In this document: piece by piece, positions 44,314 to 56,300 of the stretch
How positions within the stretch are numbered: position 1 is the first letter of the stretch
Layout of the letters: every line of letters begins with the position of its first letter
Assembly (NCBI GenBank): GCA_023375785.1
Contig: SZWC01002440.1
Coordinates: forward strand, 108,181-172,180
Reading direction: 5' to 3'
Source: Penium margaritaceum
Taxonomy: Eukaryota; Streptophyta; Zygnematophyceae; Desmidiales; Peniaceae
Length of the DNA: 64,000 nt
Made by a program: the position numbers and the translations under genes
Notes under the pieces: model-generated
Databases searched by the model: none
What the model was told of the DNA's origin: nothing
The model's input: the letters and a program-made list of their open reading frames with translations, nothing else

Positions 44314-47300
44314 AAGCCAAGGAAAGGTTGAGCAAGCCAGAGAAAGGTGGAACAAGCCAGAGCAAGGTAGAGTAAGACAAGGAAAGTTGCAGAAAGCCAT
44401 GGAAAGGTAGAGCAAGCCAGAGAAAAGTGGAGCAATCCAACGAAAGGTGAAGCAAACCAGAGAAAGGGTGAGCAAGCCAGAGAAAGGTGGAGCCAGCCAA
44501 AGAAAGGTGGATCAAGTCAAAGAGAGGTGGTGCAAGCCAGAGAGAGGTGGAGCAAGCAAGGAAAAAGTGGAGCAAGCCAGAGAACGGTGAAGCAAGCCTG
44601 AGAAAGGTGGAGCAAGCCAGAGAAAGGTGGAGCAAGCCACAAAAAGGTGGAGCAAGCCAGGGAAAGATGGAGCAAGCCAGAGAAAAGTGGAGCACGCCAG
44701 AGAAAGGTGGAGGAAGTGAGGGAAAGGTGGAGCATATGAGGGAAAGATGGAGAAAGCCAGAGAAAGGTGCAGCAAGCCAAAGAACGGTGGGGCAAAGCAG
44801 CGAAACGTTCAGCAAGCAAGAGAACAGTGGAGCAACCAAAGAAAGGTGGAGCAAGCTAGAGAAAGGTGGAGCAAGCGAGAGAAAGGTGGAGCACGCCAGA
44901 GGAAGGTGGAGAAAGCCAGAGAAAGGTGGAGCAAGCCAGCAAACAGTAGAGCAAGCCAAAGAAAGGGGGAGCAAGCCGGAGAAAGTCCAGCAAGCCACGG
45001 AAAGTTGGAGCAAGCCACAGAAAGGTGAGAAAGCCAGTAAACGGTGGAGCAGGCCAGAGAAAAGTGGAGCAAGCCACAGAACGGTGCAGCAAGCAAAGGA
45101 AAGGTGAAACAAGCGAGAGAAAGGTGGAGCAAGCCAGGGAAAGGTGAAGCAAGCCAGAGAAATGTGGTGTAAGCCAGAGAGAGGTTGAGCAAGCCAGGAA
45201 AAGTGGAGCATGCCAGAGAAAGGTGGAGCAATCCAGAGTATGGTGGAGCAAGCCAGAGAAAGGTGGAGCAAATCAGACAACAGTTAAGCAAGCCAGAGAA
45301 AGGTGGAGCAGGCCAAAGGAAGGTGGAGCAAGTCAGAACACGGTGCAGTAAGCTAGGGAAAGATGAAGCAAGCCATAGAAAGGTGGAGCAAGCCAGGGAA
45401 AGGTGGAGAAAGCCAGAGGAAGGTGAAGCAAGCCAGGGAAGGAGGAGCAAGCCACAGAAAGGTGGAGCAAGCCAGAGAACGGATGAGCAAGCCAGAGAAA
45501 GGTGGTGCAAGCTAGAGAAAGGTGGAGCAGGCCAGAGAAAGGTAGAGCAAGCCAGAGAAAGATGGAGCAAGCAAGAGAAAGGTGGAGCAAGCCAGAGAAC
45601 GGTGGAGCAAGCCAGAGAAAGGTAGAGCAAATCAGAGAAAGGTGAAGCAAGCTAGGGAAAGATGGAGAAAGCCAGAGCAAAGTGGAGTAAGCCAGAGAAA
45701 GGTGCAGCAAGCCAGAGAAATGTGGAGCAAGCCAGAGAATGATGGAGCAAGCCAGAGAAAGGAGGAGAAAGCCAGGAAACAATGGAGCAAGCCAAAGAAA
45801 GGTGGAGGAATCCAGAGAACTGTCGAGCAAGGCAGAGAACGCTGGAGCAAGCCAGAGAATGGTAGAACAAGCCAAAGAAAGGTTGTGCAGGTCATGGAAA
45901 GGTGGATAAAGCCAGAGAAAGATGGAGCAAACCAGAGAAAGGTAGACGAAGCAAGAGAACAGTGGAGCAATCCAGAGAACAGTGCAGCAAGCCAGGGAAA
46001 GGTGGAGCAAGCGAGAGAAAGGTGGAGCAAGCCAAATAAAGGTGGTGCAAGCCACAGAAAGGTGTAACATGCCAGAGACGGGTAGAGCACGCCTCGGAAA
46101 GGCGGAACAGGTCAGGGAACAGTGAAGCAGGCCAAAGAAAGGTGGAGCAAGTCAGAGAACAGTGGCGCAATTCAGAGAACAGTGGAGCAAGCCAGAGAAT
46201 GGTGGAGCAAGACAGAGAATGGTTGGGCAAGTCGGAGAACGGTGGAGCAAGCCAAAGAACGGGAGGAGCAAGCCAGAGAACGTTGGAGCAAGCCAAAGAG
46301 CAGTGGAGCAAGCCAGAGAAAGGTGGAGCAAGCCAGAGAAAGGTGGAGCAAACCAGGGAAAGGTAGAGAAAGCTAGAGAATGGTGGAGAAAGCCAGAGAA
46401 TTGTAGAGCAAGACAGAGAAAGGTGGAGCAAGTCAATAAAAGGTGGAGCAAGTCAGAGAACGGTGGAGCAAGCCAAGGAAAGGTGGAGCAAACCAGAGAA
46501 AGGTGGAGAAAGCCAGAGAATTGTAGAGCAAGACAGAGAAAGGTGGAGCAAGTCAATAAAAGGTGGAGCAAGTCAGAGAACGGTGGAGCAAGCCAAGGAA
46601 AGGTGGAGCAAACCAGAGAAAGGTGGAGAAAGCCAGAGAAAGGTGGAGCAAGCCAGAGAAATATGAAGCAAGCTAATGAATGGTGCAGCAAGCCATATAA
46701 AAATGGAGCAAGACAGAGAAAGGTGGAGCAAGGCATAGAACAGTGGAGCAAGCCACAGAAAGGTGGAGCAAGCCAGAGAAAGGTGGAGCAAGCCAGAGAA
46801 ATATGAAGCAAGCTAATGAATGGTGCAGCAAGCCATATAAAAATGGAGCAAGACAGAGAAAGGTGGAGCAAGGCATAGAACAGTGGAGCAAGCCACAGAA
46901 AGGTGGAGCAAGACTGAGAAAAGTGAAACAAGTCAGAGAAAGGTGTAGCAAGCCAAAAAAAGGTGGAGCACATTAAAGAAGGTGAAGCAAGCCATAGAAA
47001 TGTGGAGTAAACCAGAGAACGGTGGAGCAACCCAGAGAAAGGTGGAACAAGCCAGGGAACGGTGGAGCAAGCCAGAGAACCGTGGAGCAAGCCACAGAAC
47101 GGTGGAGAAAGCCATAGAATGGTGAAGCAAGGCAGAGAAAGGTGAAGCAAGTCAGAGAACGGTAGAGCAAGTCTAAGAACAGTGGAGCAACCCAGAGAAA
47201 GGTGCAGCAAGCCAGAGAAAGGTGGAGCAAGCCATAGAAAGGTGAAACAAGCCAGAGAAAGGTGGAGCAAGCTAGAAAATGACGGAGCAAGCCAAAGAAC

Positions 47301-50300
47301 AATGGTACAAGCAAGAGATATGTGGAGGAAGCCAGAGAAGAGTGGAGCAAGCCAGAGAATGGTGGAGCAAGCCAGAGAATGGTGGAGCAAGCCAGAGAAT
47401 GATGGAGTAAGCCAGACAACGGTGCAGCAATCCAGTGAACGGTGGAGCCAGCCAGAGAACAGTGGAGCAAGGCAGAGAACTGTGGGTAAGCGAGGGAACG
47501 GTGGAGTAAGCCAGAGAACGGTGGAGCAAGCCAGGGAAAGCTACGGAAAGCCAGGTAACGGTGGAGCAACCCAGAGAATGGTTGAGCAAGCTAGGTAATG
47601 GTGGAGCAAGCCAGAGAACGGTGGTGCAAGCCAGAGAAAGGCTGGAGCAAGCCAGTGGATGGCGGAGCAAGCCAGAGAAAGGTGGACTAAGCTAGAGAAC
47701 GATGGAGCAATTCAGAGAACGGTGGAGCAAGCTGGGGAACAATGGAGCAAGCCAGAGAATGGTGGAGCAAGCCAGAGATCAATGGAGCAAGCCAGAGAAC
47801 GGTGGAGCAAGCCACAGAATAGTGGAGCAATCCTGAGAACGGTGGAGCAAGCCAGAGAACGGTGGAGCAAGCCAAAGAACGGTGGAGCAGGCCACAGAAC
47901 GGTGGAGCAAGCCAAAGAAAGGTGGAGCAAGCTAGTGAACAATGGAGCAATCCAAAACCCGTGGAGCAAGCTACAGAACGGTGGAGAAAGCAAGAGAATG
48001 GTGGAGCAAGGCAGAGAAAGATGGAGCAAGCCTGAGAATGGTGGAGCAAGCCAGAGAACGATGGAGCAAGCCAGAGGAAGATGGTGCAAGCCAGAAACAG
48101 GTTGCGCAAGCCACAGAAAGGTGGAGCAAGCCAGAGAAAGGTGGAGCAAGCCACAATTAGGTGGAGCAGCACAGAGAACGATGGTGCAATCCAGGGAAAG
48201 GTGGAGCAAGCCAGAGAACAGTGGAGTATTAAGAGAATGGTGGAGCAAGCCAGAGAAGGGTGGAGCAAGCCAGAGAACCGTGGAACAAGCAAGAGAAAGG
48301 TTGAGCAAGCCAGGGAACTGTGGGCAAACCAAAGAACAGTAGAGCAAGCCAAAGCGGTGGAGAAAGCCAGAGAACGGTGGGGCAAGCCAGGTAACGGTGG
48401 AGCAAGCCAAAGAATAGTGGAGCAAGCTAGAGAAAGGTGAAGCAAGCCAGGGAAAGGTGAAGCAAGCCAGAGAATGTTGGAGCAATCCAGAGAAAGGTTG
48501 AACATGCCAGGAAAATATGGAGCAAGCGACAGAAAGGTGGAGTACGCCAGAGAAAAGTGGAGCAAGCCAGGGAAAGGTGGAGCAAGCCAGAGAACGGTGC
48601 AGCAAGCCAGTGAAAGGTGGAGCAAGCCAGAGAAATGTTGAGCAAGCCAGGGAAAGGTGGAGCAAGGCAGAGAAATGTTGAGCAAGCTAGAGAAAGGTGG
48701 AGCAGGCCAGAGAATGGTGGAGCAAGTAAGAGAAATATGGAGCAAGCCAGAGAAAGGTGGAGCAAGTTAGAGAACGGTTGACCAAGCCAGAAAACGGTGG
48801 AGGTAGCAAGAAAATGGTGGAGCAAGCCAGAGAATTGTGGAGCAAACCAGAGAAAGGTGGAGCAAGCCAGAGAAAGGTGTAGCAAGTCAGAGAAAGTTGG
48901 AGTAATCCAGAGAAATGTGCAGCAAGCCAGAGAGCGGTGGAGCAAACCAGAGAAAGGTGGAGCAAGCGAGAGAAAGGCGGAGCAATCCAGAGAAAGGTGG
49001 AGCAAGCCAGAAAACGGTGCAGCAAACCAGAGAACGGTGTAGCAAGCTAGGAAGAGATAGAGCAATCCAGGGAAAGGTGGAGCAAGCCCGGGAAAGGTGG
49101 AGCAAACCAAAGAAAGGAATAGCAAGCCAGAGAAAGGTGGAGTAACCCAGAGAACGGTGTAGAAAGCTAGGGAGGGGTAGAGCAATCCAGGGACAGGTGG
49201 AGCAAGCCCGAGAAAGGTGGAGCAAGCCAGAGAAAGGAATAGCAAGCCAGAGAAAGATGGAGCAAGCCAGAGAAAGGAGGAGCAAGCCAGAGAAAGGTGG
49301 AGCAAGCCAGGAAAAGATGGAGCAAGCCAGAGAAAGGTGGAGCAAGATAGAGAATGGTGGAGCAAGCCAAGGAAAGGTGGAGCAAGCCAGAGAAAGGTGG
49401 ATCAAGCCAGGGGAAAACTTAGCAAGCCAGAGAAAGGTGGAGCAAGGTGGAGAAAGGTGGAGCAAGACAGGGAAAGGTGGAGCAAGCCAGGGAAAGGTGG
49501 AGCAAGCCAGAGAACGATTGAGCAAGCCCGAGAAAGGTGGAGCAAGCCAGAGAATGGTTGAGTAAGCTCAAGAAAGGTGCAGGAAGCCAGAGAAGTGTTG
49601 AGCAAGCCAGAGAAAGGTGGAGCAAGCCACAGAAAGGGGGAAGAATCTAGAGAAAGGTGGAGCCAGCCAAAGAAAGATGGATCAAGTCAGAGGAAGGTGG
49701 TGCTAGCTAGAGAAAGGTGGAGCAAGCGAGGAAAAGGTGGAGCAAGCCAAAGAACGGTGGAGCAAGCCTGGGAAAGGTGGAGAAAGCCAAAGAAAGGTGG
49801 AGCAAGCCAGAAAAATGTGGACCAAGCCAGGGAAAGGTGGAGCAAGACAGAGAAAGGTGCAGCAGGCCAGAGAGAGGTCGAGCAAGCCAGAGAACAGTGG
49901 GGCAAGGCAGACAAAGGTTGAGCAAGCAAGAGAACGGTGGAGCAAGCCAGAGACAGGTGGAGCAAGCCAAAGAAAGGTTGAGCAAGCCAGAGAAAGGTGT
50001 AGCATGCCAGAGGAAGGTGGAGCAAGCCAGAGAAAGGTGGAGCAGGCCAGAGAAAGGTGGAGCAAGCCAGAGAACGGTGGAGCAAGCAAGAGAAAGGAGG
50101 AGCAAGCCAATGAAAGGTGGAGAAAGACATAGAAAGGTGGAGTAATCCAGGGAAGGAGGGGCAAGCCAGAGAAAGGTGGAGCAAGTGATAGAATGGTTGA
50201 GCAAGCCAGAGAAAAGTGAGGCAAGCCAGAGAAAGGTTGAGCAAGCCAGAGAATGGTGGAGCAAGCCAGAGAAAGGTGGAGCAAGCCAGAGAAAGGTGGA

Positions 50301-53300
50301 GCAAGCTGGAGAACGATGGAGCAAGCCAGAGGAAGGTGGAGCAAGATAAACAAAGGTGGAGCAAGCCAGGGAATGGTGGAGAAAGTGAGGGTAAGGTGGA
50401 GCAAGCAAGAGAAAGGTGGAGCAAGCCAGTAAAAGGTGGAGCAAGCCAAAGAAATGTGGAGCAAGCCAGAGAACGGTGGAGCAAGCCAGAGAACGCCGGA
50501 GCAAGCTTGAGAACGGTAGAACAAGCCAGACAAAGGTGGAGCAAGTCAAGGAAAGGTGGAGAAAGCTAGAGAAAGGTAGAGCAAGCCAGAGAAAGGTGGA
50601 CCAAGCCACAGATTGGTGGAGCAATCCATAGAATGGTGGAGCAAGCTAGGAGACTGTGGAGAAAGCCAGAAAACGGTGTAGCAAGTCAGAGAACGGTGGG
50701 GCAAGCCAGAGAACGGTAGTGCAAGCTAGATAATGGTGGAGCAAGCCAAAGAAAGCTGGTCCAAGCCAAAGAAAGGTGGAGCAAGCTAGATTAAGGTGAA
50801 GTAGGCCAGAGAAAGGTGGAGCAAGCCAGAGAACGGTAGTGCAAGCTAGATAATGGTGGAGCAAGCCAAAGAAAGCTGGTCCAAGCCAAAGAAAGGTGGA
50901 GCAAGCTAGATTAAGGTGAAGTAGGCCAGAGAAAGGTGGAGCAAGACAGAGACAGGTGGAGCAGGCCTGAGAAAGGTGGACCAGGTCAGAGAAGGGTGAA
51001 GAAGGCCAAAGAAAGGTGGAGAAAGCCAAAAAACAGTGGAGCAAGCTAGGGAAAGGTGGGGCAAGCCAGAGAAAGGTGGACCAGGTCAGAGAAGGGTGAA
51101 GAAGGCCAAAGAAAGGTGGAGAAAGCCAAAAAACAGTGGAGCAAGCTAGGGAAAGGTGGGGCAAGCCAGAGAAAGGTTGAGCAAGCCAGAGAAAGGTGGA
51201 GTAAGCCAGTAAAAGGTGGAGCAAGCCGGAAAACGATGAAGCAAGCCAAATAAAGGTCGAGAAAGCCAGAGAAAAGTGGCATAAGACAAAGAAAGGTGGA
51301 GCAATCGAGAGAAAGGTGGAGGAAGCGGATGAAATGTGGAGCAACCAAGAGAATGATGGAGCAAGCCAAAGAAAGGTAGAGCAAGCGAGAGAAACGTGGA
51401 GCAAAGGAGAGGAAGGTGGAGCAAGCCAGAGATAGATGAAGCAAGCCAGTGAAAGGTGGAGCAAGCCATAGAAAGATGGAGCAAGCTAGACAAAGGTGGA
51501 GCAAGGCAGAGAACAGAGGAGAAAGCCACAGAAAGGTGGAGCAAGACAGAGAAAAGTGGAGCAATCCAGTCAAAGGCGGAGCAAGCTAAAGAAAGGTGAA
51601 GCAAGCCATACAAAGGTAGGGCAAGCCAGAGAACGGTGGAGCAAGCCAGGGAACGGTGGAGCAATCCAGAGAACCGTGGAGCAAGCCAGAGAACGGTGCA
51701 CAAAGTCAGAGAACGGTGGAGCGAGGCAGACAAAGGTGAAGCAAGCCAGAGAATGGTGGAGAAAGCCAGAGAACGGTGGAGCAAGCCAGAGAAAGGAGGA
51801 GCAAGCCAGAGAGAGGTGGAGGAAGCAACAGAAAGGTGGAGCAAGCCAGAGAAAGGTGGAGGATGCCAGAAAAGGTGAAACAAGTCAGAGAACAATGGTA
51901 CAAGCCAGAGACAGGTGGAGCAAGCCAGAGAATGGTGGAGCAAGCCAGAGGAATGGTGGCGCAAGCCAGAGAATGGTGAAGCAATCCAGAGAATGATGGA
52001 GCAAGCCAGAGAACGGTGGAGCAAGCCAGTGAACGGTAGAGCAAGCCAGAGAATGGTGGAGCAAGCCAGAGAACTGTGGGCAAGCCATAGGATGGTGGAA
52101 CAAGTCATAGAACGGTGGAGCAAGCCAGAGAACGGTGGGGTAAGCCAGGTAACAGCCAAGCAAGCCCGATAGTGGTGGAGCAAGCCAGAGAATGGTGGAG
52201 CAAGCCAGAGATTGATGGTGCAAGCCAGAGAAAGAGTGGAGCAAGCAAGGGAACGGCGGAGCAAGCCAGAGAACGGTGGAGCAAGCTAGAGAACAATGGA
52301 GCAATTCAGAGAATGGTGGAGCAAGCCAGAGAATGGTGGAGCAAGACGGTGATTGGTGGAGCAAGCCACAAAACTGTGGAGCAAGCAAGAGAACAGTGGA
52401 GCAATCCTGAGAATGGTAGAGCAAGCCAGAGGACGGTGGAGCAAGCCAGAGAATAGGGGAGCAGGCCAGAGAACGGTGGAGCAAGTTTGAGAACGGTGGA
52501 GTATGCTAGAGAACGGTGGAGCAAGCCAGAGAACAGTGGAGCAGGCCAGAGAACGGGGGAGCAAGCCAGACAACGGTGGAGCAAGCCAGAGAAAGGTGAG
52601 GTAAGCAAGAGAAAGGTGAAGCAAGCCAGAGAAAGGTGGAGCAAGCCAGTAAAAATGAAGCAAGCCAGGGAAAGGTGAAGCAATCTAGAGAAAGGTGGAA
52701 TGAGCCAGAGAAAGGTGGAACAAGCCAGGGAAAGGTGGAGCAAGCCAGAGAAAGGTAGACCATGCCAGAGAAAAGATGGAGCAAGCCAGGGAAAGGTGGA
52801 GCAAGCCAGAAAGATATGGGGCAAGCCAGAGAACAGTGGAGCAAGCCGGAGAAAGGTGGAGCAAGCCAGGGAAAGTTGGAGCAAGCCAAAGAAATGCGTG
52901 GCAAGCCAGGGAAAGGTGGAGCAAGCGAGAGAATAGTGGAGCAAGCCAGAGAAAGGTAAAGCATGTCAGGGAAATGTGAAGCAAGCCAGAGAAAGATGGA
53001 GCAAGCCAGAGAAAGGTGGAGAAATCCAGGGAAAGGTCGAGCAAGCCGGAAAACGGTTGAGCAAGCCAGAGAATAATGGAGCAAGCCAGAGAAAGGTGGA
53101 GCAAGCCTGAGAAAGGTGGAGCAAGTCAGAGAACGGATGAGCAAGCCAGAGAATGGTGGAGGTAGCAAGAGAATGGTGGAGCAAGGTAGAGAATGGTGGA
53201 GCAGACCAGAGAAAGGTTGAGCAAGCCAGAGAAAGGTGGAGCAAGCTAGAGAAAGGTGGGGCAATCCAAAGAAAGGTGGAGCAAGCCAGAGAACTGTATT

Positions 53301-56300
53301 GCAAGCCAAAGAAAGCTGGTCCAAGCCAGAGAAAGGTGGAGCAAGCTAGAGAAAGGTGGAGCAAGCCAGAGAAAGGTTGAGCAAGACAGAGACACGTGGA
53401 GGAGGTCTGAGAAAGGTGGAACAGGTCAGAGAAGAGTGAAGCGGGCAAAAGAAAGATGGAGCAAGCCAAAGAACAGTGGAGCAAGCCAGAAAAATGTAGA
53501 CCAAGCCAGAGAAAGGTGGAGCAAGACAGGGAAAGGAAGACAAAACCAGAGAGGTGGAGCAAGCGAGAGAAAGGTAGAGCAAGCCAGAGAAAGGTGGAGC
53601 AAGCCAGAGAAAGGTGGAGCAAGCGAGAGAAGGGTGGAATAAGCCAGTAAGAGGTGGAGCAAGCCAGAGAACGGTGGAGCAAGCCAAAGAAAGGTCGAGC
53701 AAGCCAGAGAAAAGTGGCGTAAGCCAAAGAAAGGTGGAGCAAGCCAGAGAAAGGTGGATAAGCCAATGAAATGTGGAGCAAGGCAGAACGGTGGAGCAAG
53801 CCAAAGAAACGTAGAACAAGCGAGAGAAAGGTGGAGCAAACCACAGGAAGGTGGAGCAAGCCACAGAAAGATGGAGCAAGCCAGTGAAAGGTGGAGCAAA
53901 CCATAGAAAGGTGGAGCAAGTCAGAGAAAGGTAGAACAAGGCAAACAACAGTGGAGCAAGCAACAGAAAGGTGGAGCAAGACAGAGAAAGTGGAGCAATC
54001 TAGAGAAAGCTGGAGCAAGCTAAAGAAAGGTGATGCAAGCCACAGAAAGGTGGAGCAAGCCAGGTAACAGTGGAGCAATGAAGAGAACCATGAAGCAAGC
54101 CAGAGAACGGTGCAAAACGTTAGAGAACGGTGGAGCAGGGCAGATAAAGGTGAAGCAAGCCAGAGAACGGTGGAGCAAGCCAGAGAACGGTGGAGCAAGC
54201 CAGAGAAAGGTGGAGGAAGCCGGAAAAGGTGGAGCAATTCAGAGAACAATGGTACAAGCCAGACAGGGGTGGAGCAAGCCAGAGAATGGTGGAGCAAGCC
54301 AGAGAACAGTGGAGCAAGCCAGAGAATGGTGGAGCAAGGCAGAGAACGGTGGAGCAAGCCAGTGAAAGGTGGAGCAAGCCAGACAATGGTGGAGGAAGCC
54401 AGAGAATGGTGGGCAATCCAGAGAAGGGTGGAGCAAGCCAGATAATGGTGGGGCACAACAGGTAACAGCGGAGCAAGCCAGAGAATGGTGGAGCAAGCCA
54501 GAGAATGGTGGAGAAAGCCAGAGAACGATGGTGCTAGCCAGAGAAAGGGTGGAGCAAGCAAGGGAACAGCGGAGCAAGCCAGAGAATGGTGGAGCAAACT
54601 AGAGAACAATGGAGCAATTCAGAGAACGGTGGAGCAAGCCAGGGAACATTGGAGCAAGCCAGAGAATGTTGGAGCAAGCCAGAGATCGGTGGAGCAAGCC
54701 ACAAAATGGTGCAGCAAGCCAGAGAACAGTGGAGCAATCTTGAGAATGGTGGAGCAAGCCAGAGAACAGTGGAGCAAGCCAGAGAACGGGGCAGCAAGCC
54801 AGAAAACGGTGGAGCAAGCTAGAGAAAGGTGAAGTAATCCATAGAAAGGCGAAGCAAGCCAGAGAAAGGTGGAGCAAGCCACGGAAAGGAGAATAAAGTC
54901 CGAGAAAGGTAGAGCAAGCCATGGAAAGGTGAAGCAAGCCAGAGAAAGGTGGAGCAAGCTAGAGAAAGGTGGAGCAAGCCAGATAAAGGTGCAGCAAGCC
55001 AGAGAAAGGTGGAGCAAGCCAGAAAAAGATGGAGCAAGCCAGAGAACGGTGGAGGTAGCCAGAGAAAGGTGGAGCAAGCCAGGGAAAGGTGGAGCAAGCC
55101 AAAGAAAGGCGTAGCAAGCCAGGGAAAGGTGGAGCAAGCGAGAGAATGGTGGAGCAAGCCAGAGATAGGTGGAGCATGCCGGGGCAAGGTGGAGCAAGTC
55201 ATAGAGAGGTGGAGCAAGCCATAAAAAGGTGGAGAAGACCAGGGAAAGTTGGAGCAAGCCGGAAAATGGTGGAGCAAGCCAGAGAATGGTGGAGCAAGCC
55301 AGAGAAAGGTGAAGCAAGCCAGAAAAAGTTGGAGCAAGTCAGAGAATGGTTGAGCACGCCAGAGAATGGTGGAGGTAGCAAGAGAATGGTGGGAAAGCCA
55401 GAGAATGGTGGAGTAAAGCAGAGAAAGGTTGGAGCAAGCCAGAGAAAGGTGGAGCAAGCTAGATGAAGGTGGGGCAATCCAAACAAAGGTGGAGCAAGTC
55501 AGAGAACAGTGGAGCAAGCCAGAGAAAAGTGAAGCAAGCCAGAGAAATGTGGAGCAAGCCAGAGAAAGGTGGAGCAAGCCAGAGAGGGGTGGAGCAAGTC
55601 AGGGAAAGGTGGAGCAATCCAGAGAAAGGTGGAGCAGGCCAGGGAAAGGTGGAGCAAGCCAGAGAAAGGTGGAGCAAGCCAGAGAAAGGTGGAGCAAGCC
55701 AGAGAAAGGTGGAGCAAGCCAGCAAAAGGTGGAGCAAGCCAGGGAAAGGTTGAGCAAACCAGAGAAATGTGGAGCAAGCTAGAGAAAGATGGAACAAGCC
55801 AGAGAAAGGAGGAGCAAGCCACAGAAAGGTGGAGCAAGCCAGACAAAGGAAGAGCAAGCCAGAGAAAGGTGGAGCAAGCTAGATGAAGGTGGAGCAATCC
55901 AAACAAAGGTGGAGCAAGTCAGAGAAAAGTGGAGCAAGCCAGAGAAAGGTGGAGCAAGTCAGGGAAAGGTGGAGCAAGCCAGAGAAAGGTGGAGCAAGCC
56001 AGAGAAAGGTGGAGCAAGCCAGAGAAAGGTGGAGCAAGCCAGCAAAAGGTGGAGCAAGCCAGGGAAAGGTTGAGCAAACCAGAGCAATGTGGAGCAAGCT
56101 AGAGAAAGATGGCACAAGCCAGAGAAAGGAGGACCAAGCCACAGAAAGGTGGAGCAAGCCAGGAAAATGAAGAGCAAGCCAGAGAAATGTGAAGCAAGAC
56201 AGCGAACGGTGGAGCAAGCCAGGAAACGGTGGAGCAAGCCAGGGAGAATTCGATCAAGCCAGGGAAAGGTTGAGCAAGTGAAACTAAGGTGGGGCAAGCC